A stretch of 64,000 nt of DNA from Falsiroseomonas algicola (GCF_011040385.1 NZ_JAAIKB010000007.1:229457-293456); one strand, 5' to 3'. Shown: positions 19,113 to 31,863, counted from the stretch's first letter. A program made the numbers and translations. Notes: generated by a model from the sequence alone, not told the origin.

Positions 19113-20620
19113 GCCATGTTCACCATGATGGTCTTCTTATGCGTGAAGTGTTCCAGCATGGCTTCCAGCGAGGCCTCCTTGCCGAGGCCGGAGGACTTCA
19201 CGCCGCCATAGCTGAGATTGGCCTGCACCACGAGGTTCTGGTTGATCTGCACCAGCCCCGCCTCCAGCCGATGCGCCAGGTCGAGCCCCACCTTCAGGTT
19301 GTTGGTCCAGAGCGAGGCCGCGAGGCCGTATTCGCTGTCATTCGCCTGGGCCAGCACGGTTTCCGGATCGTCGAAGGCCTGGATCACCGTGACCGGTCCG
19401 AAGATCTCCTCCCGCACCAGGCGCGACGAATTGTCGAGGCCGGTGAAGATCACGGGCTGGATGAAGAGCCCCTTCTTCAGCGCCGGGTCGGTCGGCATGG
19501 CGGAGCAGACATGGGCGGTGGCGCCCGGGGTCGCGGTGCCCTCGGCGATGTAGGCCTTCACCTTCTCCAGTTGGCCCTCGCTGACGATGGTGCCGATATC
19601 GGTCTTCTCATCCAGCGGATCGCCCATGACCATGGCGTCCACCGCATTCTTCATCTCCGCCACGAAGCGGTCGAAGATCGGGCGCTCCACATAGATGCGC
19701 GACGCCGCGGTGCAGGACTGGCCCTGGCGCGTGAAGCGCATGGAGGTCAGCGCGCCGGAGACCGTCTTCTCGAAGTCGCAATCGGCGAAGACGATCATCG
19801 GCGACTTGCCGCCGAGTTCGAGCGTGACGGGCACCAGCTTCTCGGCCGCGGCCTTGGCGACGATCTTCCCGGTCTCCACGCTGCCGGTGAAGGTCACCTT
19901 GCGGACCTTGGGGTGGGCGACCAGCGGCGCGCCGCATTCCGGGCCGAAGCCCGAGACCATGTTGAAGACGCCGGGCGGCAGGATGCGGTTCATGATCTCG
20001 CAGATCCTGAGCACCGCGAGCGGCGCTTCCTCCGCGCTCTTCACCACCACCGAATTGCCCGCCACCAGCGCCGGCGCGACCTTCAGCGCCATCAGCAGCA
20101 TGGGCACGTTCCAGGGGATGATGGCGCCGACGACGCCGAGCGGCTCCCGCACCGTCACGCTCAGCACGTTGGGGGCGAAGGGCACGCTCTCCCCCTTCAG
20201 CTCCGACCCGAGGCCGCCGAAGAACTCGAAGACATCGGCGACGACATTGGCCTCGACCCGGCTCTCGGTCCGCAGCGCCTTGCCGGTCTCGAGCGCGATC
20301 AGGCGGCCCAATTCGTCCACATGGGTGCGGATGGCGGCGGCGCAGGCATGCACCAGGGCGCCGCGCTTGCGGGCCGGCACCTTGGCCCAGGCCTTCTGGG
20401 CCTCGGCGGCGTTCAGCACGGCGGCGTCCACATCCGCCGCATCACCTTCCGCGGCACGGGCGACCTCCGCGCCTGTCGCGGGATTGACCACGGCGAAGGT
20501 CTTGCCGGAGCGGGCGGGCACATAACGTCCGCCGATGAAATGCACGCCGGACAGGGCCTTCGCGAGGGCGAAGCAGTCCGCCGTCGGGGCATCGGGGGTG
20601 GGATGGGGCAGGTCGAGCAT
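19109..20620 (-). CDS. NAD(P)-dependent aldehyde dehydrogenase
   Basis: This 503-residue member of the ALDH superfamily oxidises an aldehyde to the acid. It has the cofactor-site stretch IIPWNVPMLLMALKVAPALV, the general-base glutamate in ELGGKSPMIV, and the catalytic nucleophile Cys303 in GQSCTAASR. The C-terminal EEIFGPVTVI motif is intact. The start ATG follows GGAGG with six bases of spacing; the frame extends far upstream over other genes, and that extension is not coding. The physiological aldehyde is not evident. Confidence 0.93.
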   Translation of the reverse strand: MLDLPHPTPDAPTADCFALAKALSGVHFIGGRYVPARSGKTFAVVNPATGAEVARAAEGDAADVDAAVLNAAEAQKAWAKVPARKRGALVHACAAAIRTHVDELGRLIALETGKALRTESRVEANVVADVFEFFGGLGSELKGESVPFAPNVLSVTVREPLGVVGAIIPWNVPMLLMALKVAPALVAGNSVVVKSAEEAPLAVLRICEIMNRILPPGVFNMVSGFGPECGAPLVAHPKVRKVTFTGSVETGKIVAKAAAEKLVPVTLELGGKSPMIVFADCDFEKTVSGALTSMRFTRQGQSCTAASRIYVERPIFDRFVAEMKNAVDAMVMGDPLDEKTDIGTIVSEGQLEKVKAYIAEGTATPGATAHVCSAMPTDPALKKGLFIQPVIFTGLDNSSRLVREEIFGPVTVIQAFDDPETVLAQANDSEYGLAASLWTNNLKVGLDLAHRLEAGLVQINQNLVVQANLSYGGVKSSGLGKEASLEAMLEHFTHKKTIMVNMA

Positions 20621-20758
20621 GGGTTTCCTCCGCCGCGGACACGGCACTATAAGCGCGGGCCGCACCATGCGTCGCCCGCCGGCCGGCGGCAATGCTGCGG
20701 TGACCTGGGCGCCCCACCGGGGCGTCGGCGACAGATGGATTGAAGGGGCGTTTTGAGC

Positions 20759-21967
20759 ATGGAGAAGGCGCCGAGCGGGCCGCTGCGTGGCCTCCGGGTC
20801 CTGGACCTGACCCGGGTGCTGGCCGGGCCGACCTGCACCCAGATGCTGGGCGACATGGGCGCCGAGGTCATCAAGATCGAGCGGCCGGAATCGGGCGACG
20901 ACACCCGCGGCTTCGCGCCGCCGGTCTGGCCGGGCACGGAGGAGAGCGCCTACTTCCTGGGCGTCAACCGCAACAAGAAGTCCCTCACCCTCGACATCGC
21001 GAAGGAGGAGGGGCAGGCGATCATCCACCAGCTGCTCGAGACCTGCGACATCCTGGTGGAGAACTTCAAGGTCGGCGCGCTGGCCAAGTACGGCCTGGGG
21101 TTCGAGCAGCTGAAGGTGAAGTATCCCGGCCTCATCTACTGCTCCATCACCGGCTTCGGGCAGACCGGCCCCTACGCCCCGCGCCCGGGCTATGACGCGC
21201 TGATCCAGGGCATGGGCGGCGTCATGTCGCTCACGGGCGAACCCGAGGGCCTGCCGCAGAAGGTGGGCGTGCCGGTCGCGGACCTGTTCGCGGGCCTCTA
21301 TGGCTGCATCGGCATCCTGGCGGCGCTGCGGCACCGCGAGCGCACGGGGCAGGGCCAGCAGATCGACATCGGCATGCTCGACACCTCCGTCGCCTGGCTG
21401 GCCAACCAGGGGATGAACTACCTGGCGACCGGGGAGAATCCGCCCCGGCTCGGCAACCAGCACCCGAACATCGCGCCCTACCAGGTCTTCCCGACGAAGG
21501 ACGGGCACATCGTGCTGTCCGTCGGCAATGACCCCACCTTCGAGCGCTTCTGCAAATCCTTCGGCTGCGAGGCGATGCTGGAAGACCCGCGCTTCGCCAC
21601 CAATGCGGAGCGCGTGGCCAACCGGGATGCCGTGACGGCGGCGCTGACGCCGGTGATGCAGTCGAAGACCACCGCCGAATGGGTGGCGGCGCTGGAGGAG
21701 CGGAAGATCGGCTGCGGCCCGATCAACAAGCTGTCCGACGTCTTCGCCGACCCGCATGTGAAGGCGCGCGGCTGCACGGTGGACCTGACGCTGAGCAATG
21801 GCGCGGCCGTCACGGTCATCGCCAACCCCGTGCGCCTGTCCGCGACCCCGGCGGATTACCGTATCGCCCCGCCGCTGCTGGGCGAACACAGCGAGGAAGT
21901 GCTGACGGGCCTGCTCGGCATGACGGAAGCGCAGGTGCAGGCGCTGAAGGACAAGGGCGTCGTCTGA
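20759..21967 (+). CDS. CaiB/BaiF family class III CoA-transferase
   Basis: This 402-residue enzyme would move CoA between carboxylic acids through a covalent aspartyl-CoA intermediate. The family hallmarks are LRGLRVLDLTRVLAGP at the N-terminus, GADVIKIE-like GAEVIKIERPESGDDTR, NRNKKSLTLDI, and the catalytic Asp146 in RPGYDALIQGMGG. Length is standard. A TTG six bases upstream (20753) is better spaced from an AAGGGG box than the ATG and could be the real start. It is divergent from the aldehyde dehydrogenase gene and may act on the acid that enzyme produces, which is inference. Confidence 0.9.
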   Translation: MEKAPSGPLRGLRVLDLTRVLAGPTCTQMLGDMGAEVIKIERPESGDDTRGFAPPVWPGTEESAYFLGVNRNKKSLTLDIAKEEGQAIIHQLLETCDILVENFKVGALAKYGLGFEQLKVKYPGLIYCSITGFGQTGPYAPRPGYDALIQGMGGVMSLTGEPEGLPQKVGVPVADLFAGLYGCIGILAALRHRERTGQGQQIDIGMLDTSVAWLANQGMNYLATGENPPRLGNQHPNIAPYQVFPTKDGHIVLSVGNDPTFERFCKSFGCEAMLEDPRFATNAERVANRDAVTAALTPVMQSKTTAEWVAALEERKIGCGPINKLSDVFADPHVKARGCTVDLTLSNGAAVTVIANPVRLSATPADYRIAPPLLGEHSEEVLTGLLGMTEAQVQALKDKGVV

Positions 21968-21978
21968 AACGGGGGTGC

Positions 21979-22022
21979 CGCTGACCCCCACCCCGACCCT
22001 CCCCCGCAAGCGCGGGGGAGGG
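21979..22022. repeat. REP-like palindromic element, copy 1
   Basis: Eleven-base arms CCCTCCCCCGC (21997-22007) and GCGGGGGAGGG (22012-22022) flank the loop AAGC. The adjoining tail ACCCCCACCCCGA extends the element leftwards. The same palindrome and tail occur in inverted orientation at 38346-38386 and, degenerate, at 38447-38511. It lies between the CoA-transferase and hydrolase genes. Confidence 0.7.
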
Positions 22023-22042
22023 AGCAGCAAGGATACCGCCGC

Positions 22043-22879
22043 GTGCGCCACGGCCATATCAGCTACCTCCTGGCCGGCGCCTTCCACCGGATGGCCTATG
22101 TCGAATGGGGGCCCGCGGATGGCGCGCCGGTCCTCTGCGTCCATGGCCTGACGCGCACGGGGCGGGATTTCGACGTGCTGGCGGAGGCGCTGGCCGGGCA
22201 GGGGCGGCGGGTGATCTGCCCGGACCTCCCGGGGCGCGGCGCCTCGGACTGGCTGCCCGACCCCATGCTCTACCAGCCACCCTCCTATGTGGCGGCGCTG
22301 GCGCATCTGCTGGCGCGGCTGGACGGCCCGGTCGACTGGGTCGGCACCTCGCTCGGCGCCATCTGCGGCATGGGGATCGCGGCCGCCAGGGGCCATCCGA
22401 TCCGCCGCATGGTAATGAACGACCTCGGCCCCTTCGTGCCGCAGGCGGCCATGGCCCGCATCCGTGACTACATCGCCGATGTGCCCCGCTTCGCCGACAT
22501 CCCGGCGCTGGAGGCGCATCTCCGTCGTGTCCATGCCCCCTTCGGCCGGCTGACGGATGCGCAATGGCGGCATCTCGCCGAGACCTCCGCGCGGCCCGCG
22601 CCCGATGGCGGCCTGCTGCTGCACTACGACCCCGCCATCGCCACCCCGATCCGGACGCAGGAGGCGCAGGCGCTCGACATGCACTTCCTCTGGAACGTGC
22701 TGGACCTGCCGATCCTCGCGATCCGTGGCGCGGAGAGCGACCTGCTGCTGCCGGAGACGGCGGCCGCGATGGCGGAGAAGCCTGGCGTGCGGCTTGAGGT
22801 GATCGAGGATGCGGGCCACGCCCCCGCGCTGATGGACCCGTCGCAGGTGGCGATGGTGGCTGGGTTCCTGGCCGCCTGA
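22043..22879 (+). CDS. Alpha/beta-fold hydrolase
   Basis: This 278-residue hydrolase has the oxyanion region VLCVHGLTRTGRDFDVLAEA, the nucleophile elbow GTSLG with Ser103, an acid candidate in GAESDLLLPE and the catalytic histidine in EDAGHAPALMD. The start is GTG with AAGGA upstream. It follows the CoA-transferase gene by 75 bp with a REP-like hairpin between, so cotranscription is uncertain. The substrate (ester, lactone or thioester) is unknown. Confidence 0.88.
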   Translation: MRHGHISYLLAGAFHRMAYVEWGPADGAPVLCVHGLTRTGRDFDVLAEALAGQGRRVICPDLPGRGASDWLPDPMLYQPPSYVAALAHLLARLDGPVDWVGTSLGAICGMGIAAARGHPIRRMVMNDLGPFVPQAAMARIRDYIADVPRFADIPALEAHLRRVHAPFGRLTDAQWRHLAETSARPAPDGGLLLHYDPAIATPIRTQEAQALDMHFLWNVLDLPILAIRGAESDLLLPETAAAMAEKPGVRLEVIEDAGHAPALMDPSQVAMVAGFLAA

Positions 22880-22886
22880 CCGCCGG

Positions 22887-23819
22887 TCAGGTCGCCGGCT
22901 GGGCCGGTTGCTGCTCCGGGGCGCTACGCCTCCGCCGCATCCACCCGGCAATGCCGCGCACCACGATCCCCGCGCGGCGCTTGATGTCGCGCAGCCCCTC
23001 CTTCGCCTCCGCCCGCCAGAAGAAGGGTTTCACCGGGTGCCACAGCATGTCGGGCCGCCGCCCCATGCGATAGAGCGCCGGCTTGAAGACCAGCGTGCCG
23101 GGGGCAAGGTGCACCTGGCGCGGACAGTTCAGGTAGAAGCGGCCGCGGTAGCGCTCCGGCGTGAACTCGCCCTCGCCGCCGAGATCCACCACGGACAGGC
23201 CCCGCGCCATGGCGATGGTGCCCCAGGTGGCTTCGCAATGCCCGGCCCAGCCGGCACGATAGGCGGCATCGATCGCCGCCACCATCCGCGCGCTGGCGCG
23301 GAAGATCGGCAGGAAGACCCGCAGCGTCGTGTCGTCGTCGAGGGATTCCGGCGCCGCCAGGCTCGGCCAGTTGAACCAGCCGGGATCGTCGCGGCGCCGC
23401 AGGACGGAGGAGATCAGCAGGTCCGCGCGCTCATCCTCGAAGGCCGCGAAGAAGCGGGACCAGGGGCCGGAGAAGCGGACATCATATTCGATGGCCCAGT
23501 AGTCGTCGTAGCCGGGATGCGCGTTGAAGGCGTGCAGCGCGATCAGGTCGGTATGCCCGCCACGCCAGAGGTCCCAGTCCGGACCCCCGGATTTCCCGGG
23601 ATAGGCGGGGTCGCGCAGTTCGGCGGTGGGGACGACGTGATGCCGCACGCGCGCCAGGCGCTTCGGCAGCGCCACGCCCCGCCCCTGGTGGAACACGACC
23701 ATCGGCGTGATGTGCGGCGGGCAGCCCGCGGCAATCTCCCGGAACGCCCTTTCGCACCACCGGTCGAAGAAGTGGGTCTGGAAGACCAGCAAGGCGCGGC
23801 GCCGTTCCTGTGCGAGCAC
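22887..23819 (-). CDS. Unknown protein, possibly a glycosyltransferase-like enzyme
   Basis: The 310-residue product has no family I can name with confidence. It starts as a Rossmann-like strand (RRALLVFQTHFFDRWCERAF) and has a WAIEYDVRFSGPW stretch resembling the acidic loop of some glycosyltransferase-like (DUF3405-type) proteins. The C-terminus is very basic. I chose GTG 23819 because GGAAAGG lies six bases before it; the TTG at 23825 abuts that box. It is divergent from the RmlC-like gene, which would fit a role in surface glycans, but no other glycan genes are present. Confidence 0.6.
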   Translation of the reverse strand: MLAQERRRALLVFQTHFFDRWCERAFREIAAGCPPHITPMVVFHQGRGVALPKRLARVRHHVVPTAELRDPAYPGKSGGPDWDLWRGGHTDLIALHAFNAHPGYDDYWAIEYDVRFSGPWSRFFAAFEDERADLLISSVLRRRDDPGWFNWPSLAAPESLDDDTTLRVFLPIFRASARMVAAIDAAYRAGWAGHCEATWGTIAMARGLSVVDLGGEGEFTPERYRGRFYLNCPRQVHLAPGTLVFKPALYRMGRRPDMLWHPVKPFFWRAEAKEGLRDIKRRAGIVVRGIAGWMRRRRSAPEQQPAQPAT

Positions 23820-24012
23820 TGACAACCTTTCCGGGTGGTTGATGCGCCGGGAACACGCGCGCCCTCATGGCCGTTCCGGTAGCGCTTCGTCACGAAACCC
23901 GGAGGGGCGAAACCGTCGCGCTGCCCGCGCGTCCTGCCGCTGTCGTTTCAGTCACGACAATATGGCGGGGAGATTGAGGCATGGGCAGCACCAGCGCCGG
24001 ACGGGCTTCGGC

Positions 24013-24618
24013 ATGACGAGCCTGGCACCCCCCAAGCCGGCCCCCGGCAGCATCCGCTTCCAACCCACCCCCGTCGCAGGCTGCTTCATCGTCGATCCCG
24101 TCCGGCGCGGCGACGAACGCGGCTTCTTCGCCCGCGCCTTCTGCGAGGCGGAATTCGCCGCCGCCGGCGTGGAAAGCCGCTTCGTCCAGGCCAACAACTC
24201 CCTGACCCACAAGCCCTTCACCCTGCGCGGCATGCACTACCAGCTGCCTCCGGCGGCCGAGGTGAAGCTGGTGCGCTGCCTGGCCGGCGCGCTGTTCGAC
24301 GTGGTGGCGGATCTCCGCCCGGACAGCCCGAGCTATGGCCAGTGGTTCGGCGCCACGCTGACCGCCGAGAACCGGCAGATGATGCTGGTCCCCCGCGGCT
24401 GCGCGCATGGCTTCCTGACGCTCGAGCCCGATACGGAGGCGCTCTACCTCGTCAGCGCCGCCTATGCGCCGCAGCAGGAAAGGGGGCTGCGCTACGACGA
24501 TCCCTTCCTCTCGATCGAGTGGCCGGAGGAGCCGGCGGAGCTCTCCGCCAAGGATTCGGCCTGGCCTGCCTTCGATCCCGCCTTCCACGGGACCGAACAG
24601 ATGCGCGGCCTGATGTGA
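24013..24618 (+). CDS. dTDP-4-dehydrorhamnose 3,5-epimerase-like cupin (RmlC family)
   Basis: This 201-residue sugar-nucleotide epimerase or isomerase has the RmlC start pattern (GCFIVDPVRRGDERGFFARAF), VQANNSLTHK, and the active-site RGMHYQ with His75. DVVADLRPDSPSYGQW and VPRGCAHGFLTL complete the jelly-roll signature. RmlA, RmlB and RmlD are absent here, so the substrate may not be dTDP-4-keto-rhamnose; related proteins serve other deoxysugars. The frame is open for 300 bp upstream over the divergent gene, so the ATG with family homology was used. The next gene starts 14 bases downstream. Confidence 0.83.
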   Translation: MTSLAPPKPAPGSIRFQPTPVAGCFIVDPVRRGDERGFFARAFCEAEFAAAGVESRFVQANNSLTHKPFTLRGMHYQLPPAAEVKLVRCLAGALFDVVADLRPDSPSYGQWFGATLTAENRQMMLVPRGCAHGFLTLEPDTEALYLVSAAYAPQQERGLRYDDPFLSIEWPEEPAELSAKDSAWPAFDPAFHGTEQMRGLM

Positions 24619-24631
24619 GCGGGGATTCCAG

Positions 24632-25963
24632 ATGATCATCGTCGACAGGCTCCTCGCCGAACGCGCCGCCGCCGGCCAGCCGATCCGGGTGGGCATGGTG
24701 GGCGCGGGCTTCATGGCCCGGGGCATCGCCAACCAGATCGTCAATTCCACGCCGGGCATGGCGCTGGTGGCGATCGCCAACCGCACCCTCGCCCGTGCCG
24801 CCGCCTGCTATGCCGAAGCGGGCATCGCGGACACCACCACCGTCTCCTCCGTCGCCGCGCTGGAACAGGCGGTGCGGGAGGGGCGGCCCGCCATCACGGA
24901 CGACCCGATGCTGCTCTGCCAGGCCGGCGGCATCGATTGCCTGGTGGATGTCACAGGGGCTGTGGAGCATGGCGCGCAGGTGACGCTGGCGGCGATCAAG
25001 GCGCGGCGGCCCGTCGTCTCCATGAATGCGGAGCTGGATGGCACCGTCGGCCCGCTGCTGCGCCGCATGGCGGATGAGGCCGGGGTGATCTTCACCGGCA
25101 GCGACGGCGACCAGCCCGGCGTGCAGATGAACCTGTTCCGCTTCGTGAAGTCGATCGGGCTGACGCCGCTGGTCTGCGGCAACATCAAGGGCCTGCAGGA
25201 CCCCTATCGCACGCCGGAGACCCAGGCCGCCTTCGCCGCGAAATGGGGCCAGGACCCGCACATGGTCACCAGCTTCGCGGATGGCACCAAGATCAGCTTC
25301 GAACAGGCGATCGTCGCCAATGCCACGGGCATGACCGTCGCGAAGCGCGGCATGCTGGGGCGCGACCATGCCGGGCATGTCGACGAGCTGACGAAGATGT
25401 ACGATGTGGCCGAGCTCCAGCGCCTCGGCGGCGTGGTGGACTATGTCGTGGGGTCGAAGCCCGGCCCCGGCGTCTATGTGCTGGCCACGCATGACGACCC
25501 GAAGCAGCGCCACTACCTCAACCTCTACAAGCTGGGGGAGGGGCCGCTCTACTCCTTCTACACCCCCTACCACCTCTGCCATTTCGAGGTGCCGATCTCG
25601 GTCGCGCGCGTCGTGCTGTGCGGGGATGCGGTGCTGCAGCCCATCGGCGCGCCGATGGTGGATGTGGTGGCGACCGCCAAGCGCGACCTCAAGGCGGGCG
25701 AGGTCATCGATGGGCTGGGCGGTTTCATGACCTATGGGGAGGCGGAATCCTACGCCGTCTCCCGCGCCGAGGGCCTGCTGCCGATGGGCGTGGCGGAGGG
25801 CTGCCGGCTGAAGCGCGACCTGCCGAAGGATGCCGCGCTCAGCTACGCCGATGTGGAACTGCCCTCGGGCCGGCTGATCGACCGGCTGCGGGCCGAACAG
25901 GACGCGATGTTCCCGGCTTCCGCCGCGAACGACCCGCGCGCCCGGGTGGCGGCGGCCGAGTGA
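24632..25963 (+). CDS. Homoserine-dehydrogenase-like oxidoreductase with C-terminal SAF domain
   Basis: This 443-residue protein opens with a Rossmann fold (IRVGMVGAGFMARGIANQIV, about 18-37) and a homoserine-dehydrogenase-like catalytic region (TGAVEHGAQVTLAAIKARRP, SMNAELDGTVGPLL). The C-terminal 100 residues resemble an SAF domain (ATAKRDLKAGEVIDGLGGFMTYG), as in sialic-acid synthases and altronate dehydratases. This pairing defines a poorly characterised NAD(P)-dependent oxidoreductase family. It is not the threonine-pathway enzyme: the ACT domain is absent. Its position right after the RmlC-like gene suggests sugar or branched polyol metabolism. The exact reaction is unknown. Confidence 0.78.
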   Translation: MIIVDRLLAERAAAGQPIRVGMVGAGFMARGIANQIVNSTPGMALVAIANRTLARAAACYAEAGIADTTTVSSVAALEQAVREGRPAITDDPMLLCQAGGIDCLVDVTGAVEHGAQVTLAAIKARRPVVSMNAELDGTVGPLLRRMADEAGVIFTGSDGDQPGVQMNLFRFVKSIGLTPLVCGNIKGLQDPYRTPETQAAFAAKWGQDPHMVTSFADGTKISFEQAIVANATGMTVAKRGMLGRDHAGHVDELTKMYDVAELQRLGGVVDYVVGSKPGPGVYVLATHDDPKQRHYLNLYKLGEGPLYSFYTPYHLCHFEVPISVARVVLCGDAVLQPIGAPMVDVVATAKRDLKAGEVIDGLGGFMTYGEAESYAVSRAEGLLPMGVAEGCRLKRDLPKDAALSYADVELPSGRLIDRLRAEQDAMFPASAANDPRARVAAAE

Positions 25964-26054
25964 TCCACAAGGCTGCTTGACGGCGCGGCGGCGGCGGTTC
26001 CAGGCTTTCCTTACGGCGCCGCAATCCAAAGGACGGCGCGACGGAGGAAACCCC

Positions 26055-27038
26055 ATGCGCCTGACCCGCCGCGCCCTCGCGCTCACCACCGCTGGCCTCT
26101 TGGCAGCGCCCGGGCTTCGTGCCCAGGGCGCCTGGCAGCCCACCGCGCCCATCCGCATCGTCGTGCCCTTCCCGGCGGGGGGCACCACGGACATCCTGGC
26201 GAGGCTCTACGCGCAGCGCCTGGGGGAGGTGCTGGGCGTCTCCGTCGTCGTCGAGAATCGCGGCGGCGCGGGCGGGTCCATCGGCGCCGATGTCGTGGCC
26301 AAGGCGGCGCCGGACGGGCAGACCCTGCTTTTCCACAACCTCACCTTCTCCACCACCACCGCGGCGCTGGAATTCGTCGGCCGCGCGCCGCATTCGATCG
26401 AGCGCGACTTCGCGCCCATCAGCCTCGGCGCCAATGTGCCGATGATGCTGCTGGTGAATGGGCAGGTGCCGGCCAGCAACCTGGCGGAGATGATCGCCTG
26501 GGCGAAGGCGCAACCCTCGCCGCCCTTCTACGGATCCACCGGCCCCGGCAGCACCATCAACCTGATCGCGGAGGTGCTGAAGCGCGATGGCGGCTTCGCC
26601 ATTGAACACGTGCCCTTCCGCGGCGCGGCGCCGCTGGTGCAGGAAATGCTGTCGGGCCGCATCGCCTTCGGCGGCGACCAGCTTTCCTCCTCCCTCCAGC
26701 ACATCAGGGGCGGCGCGCTGAAGCCGATCGCGACGCTGGCCGCCAACCGCGCCAGCGCCCTGCCCAACATCCCGACGGTGCGCGAACAGGGCTTCGCCAA
26801 TGCGGAGCTGCTGGGCTGGAACGGCTTCTTCGCCCCGGCGCGGACGCCGGAGCCGGTGCTGGCCCGCCTGCATGCGGAAATCGCCGCCGCTGCCCGCCAC
26901 CCGCCGCTGGCCTCCCGCATCGCGGAACTCGGCGCCGAGCCCGGCGGCAATAGCGCAGCGGAGTTCACCCGGCAGGTGCATGGGCAGATCGCCGCGGTGC
27001 GGCCGCTGGTGCGTGACCTGCGGATGCAGGTGGAGTGA
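26055..27038 (+). CDS. Bug/TctC-family periplasmic substrate-binding protein
   Basis: This 327-residue receptor has a Tat-like or Sec signal ([24 protein letters not shown]) and the family landmarks [39 protein letters not shown] and IPTVREQGF. Bug proteins capture carboxylates for TctAB tripartite transporters or for sensing. No TctA or TctB gene is adjacent, which is common because these receptors are greatly expanded and orphaned in such genomes. The start ATG follows GGAGGAAA. The ligand is not predictable here. Confidence 0.92.
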   Translation: MRLTRRALALTTAGLLAAPGLRAQGAWQPTAPIRIVVPFPAGGTTDILARLYAQRLGEVLGVSVVVENRGGAGGSIGADVVAKAAPDGQTLLFHNLTFSTTTAALEFVGRAPHSIERDFAPISLGANVPMMLLVNGQVPASNLAEMIAWAKAQPSPPFYGSTGPGSTINLIAEVLKRDGGFAIEHVPFRGAAPLVQEMLSGRIAFGGDQLSSSLQHIRGGALKPIATLAANRASALPNIPTVREQGFANAELLGWNGFFAPARTPEPVLARLHAEIAAAARHPPLASRIAELGAEPGGNSAAEFTRQVHGQIAAVRPLVRDLRMQVE

Positions 27039-27120
27039 CGGACGGCACTGCTTAAGGGGCGGTCAATGTCGAAGCCCTAGGGTGCGATCTTTCCCGCACT
27101 GCCGCGGGACGGAGTTCCGC

Positions 27121-29178
27121 ATGCGCATCCGCCAGGTCTTTCTGCTCTCCACGTTGCTCGGCTCCCTGATCGGCATCGTGGCCGCGATCCTCTTCGCGGC
27201 CAGCCAATGGTCGGGCCTGACGCGGGAGCAGTTGGCGCTGCAGGACAGCAAGCTGCTGGCGGAATCGCTGCGGCTGCCGGAAGCGCTGAACTTCGAGCGT
27301 GCCTTCATCAACCCCCTCCTGGTGCAGCCTGGCGCCGCGACCGCGGAGCAGATGGGCCCCGTCCGCGCCCGGGTGGCGGAAGGCGATGCCGCCCTGGCGG
27401 CTGCGCGCAGCCTCGCCAGCGGGGCGGAGGATTCGCAGGCGCTGGACCGCATCCAGGCCGCCATCCTGCGCCAGCGCAACGCGGCGCTGGCCGCCGTCGC
27501 ACAGCCGCGGGAGGCGCGGGACGCGGGCCTGGTGCGGGACTACGTGCCCCAGATGTTCGCCGCGCAGGAACTGGCCGCCGCCTTCGCCGCCACCGTGCAG
27601 CGCCGCATCGCGCTGGCCGATGGCCGGCTCGGCCCCTCCGCGCGCCTCGCCCTGATGGCGTGGGAGATGCGCGACCAGGCCGGGCGGCAGGTGACGCTGA
27701 CGGTCCGCGCCGCAGGCCTCCGCCTGCCCATGGAGGGCGAACTGGCGGAGCAGGTGGCGCTGTTCCGCGGCCGCGTGGACGCCGCCTGGTCGGCGCTGCG
27801 CGAACTGGCGCTGGAGGTCCAGAGCCCGGCCATCGAGCAGGCCATGGCCGGCGTGCAGGCGGGCTATTGGAGCCGCGGTGGCGACATGTATGCGCGCTAC
27901 GTCCAGCCCGGCCGCGGCCAGCCGCCGGCGACGACGGTGGAGGCGCTGTTCAGCGACGTCATCCCCGTGCTGAACACCATCACGCCGCTGCGTGACGCCG
28001 CGCTGGTGGAGACGCTGCGTCGCGCGGAGGCCGCCATCGATGCCGCACGCTTCAACTTCGTCCTGGCCTGCCTGCTGGCGGCAGCGACCGTCCTGGCCAG
28101 CCTTGTCGGCGCCTGGCTGTTCAATCGCCGCGTCGTCGCCCCCGCGGGCCAGCTGACTCTGGCCGTCCGCGCCCTGACCGGCGGCGCGAAGGAAGCGGCG
28201 ATGCCGCTGCAGGATCGTGGCGACGAACTCGGCGAACTCGCCCAGGCCATCGACGCCATGCGGCGGGACGCGGTGGCGGCGGAAGCCGATGCCCGCGCCA
28301 GCCTGGCGGAACAGCAGGCCCGCGCCGCGCGCGGTGCCGCGCTGGAACAGGCGGCAAGGGCCTTCGAGGCCGAGGCCGACCGCGCGCTCGGCGCCGTCAC
28401 CCGCGCCACCGGCCAGCTGCAGGACCAGGCGCGGACGCTGACCGGCGCCGCCACCGACGGCAATGGCCAGGCGGATGCGGTGGCGGGCGCCGCCATGACG
28501 ACGTCGGAGAATGTCCAGCTGGTGGCCGCCGCGATCGAGGAGCTGACCGCCAGCATCGCAGAAGTGCATCGCCGCGTGGCCGATGCCGCGCGCATCGCTT
28601 CCGGCGCCGCCGGCGCGGCGCGGGACGGCAATACGGCCATGACCAGCCTGGCCGACAGCAGCAGCCGCATCGGCGACGTGGTGCGCCTGATCAGCGACAT
28701 CGCCGGGCAGACCAACCTGCTGGCGCTCAACGCGACCATCGAGGCCGCGCGCGCCGGCGAGGCCGGCAAGGGCTTCGCGGTGGTGGCGCAGGAGGTGAAG
28801 GCGCTGGCCAGCCAGACCGCCAAGGCGACGGAGGAGATCTCCGCCCAGATCGGCGCCATGCAGGGCGCGACCGAGGGCGCGGTTTCCGCCATCCGCGCGA
28901 TCGGGGAAACCGTCGGCCAGCTGGAGGGCGTGACCGTCGCGGTGGCCGATACCGCCCGCGAACAGGCGGAGGCGACGCGCAGCATCGCGGAGGCCATCAG
29001 CCGCGCCGCGACCGGCGCGCAGGACGCCGCCCATCACGCGGAGGCCGTGCGCCAGGGTGCGGGCCGCACGAGGCAGACGGCGGATGCGGTGCAGGGCGCG
29101 ACCGGCGACCTGGCGAAGCGCGGGGATGAGTTGCAGGACGGCGTGCAGCGCTTCCTGACGGCGCTGCGCGCGGCCTGA
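27121..29178 (+). CDS. Methyl-accepting chemotaxis protein, paralogue of the 7484 gene
   Basis: The 685-residue chemoreceptor has membrane segments at about 7-28 and 313-337 around a long helical periplasmic sensor, then HAMP, then the signalling hairpin with [19 protein letters not shown]. The cytoplasmic half closely matches that of the receptor at 7484, while the sensor halves diverge, so the pair probably arose by duplication with sensor replacement. GGAG sits seven to eight bases before the ATG. It follows the Bug receptor by 82 bp; a receptor-chemoreceptor partnership is possible but unproven. It ends directly against the convergent next gene. Confidence 0.92.
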   Translation: MRIRQVFLLSTLLGSLIGIVAAILFAASQWSGLTREQLALQDSKLLAESLRLPEALNFERAFINPLLVQPGAATAEQMGPVRARVAEGDAALAAARSLASGAEDSQALDRIQAAILRQRNAALAAVAQPREARDAGLVRDYVPQMFAAQELAAAFAATVQRRIALADGRLGPSARLALMAWEMRDQAGRQVTLTVRAAGLRLPMEGELAEQVALFRGRVDAAWSALRELALEVQSPAIEQAMAGVQAGYWSRGGDMYARYVQPGRGQPPATTVEALFSDVIPVLNTITPLRDAALVETLRRAEAAIDAARFNFVLACLLAAATVLASLVGAWLFNRRVVAPAGQLTLAVRALTGGAKEAAMPLQDRGDELGELAQAIDAMRRDAVAAEADARASLAEQQARAARGAALEQAARAFEAEADRALGAVTRATGQLQDQARTLTGAATDGNGQADAVAGAAMTTSENVQLVAAAIEELTASIAEVHRRVADAARIASGAAGAARDGNTAMTSLADSSSRIGDVVRLISDIAGQTNLLALNATIEAARAGEAGKGFAVVAQEVKALASQTAKATEEISAQIGAMQGATEGAVSAIRAIGETVGQLEGVTVAVADTAREQAEATRSIAEAISRAATGAQDAAHHAEAVRQGAGRTRQTADAVQGATGDLAKRGDELQDGVQRFLTALRAA

Positions 29179-31863
<2,685 letters not shown>

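Noticed and set aside
20621..22951. Upstream extension of the aldehyde dehydrogenase frame
   Set aside because: It runs antisense through the CoA-transferase and hydrolase genes; the RBS and family N-terminus fix the start at 20620.
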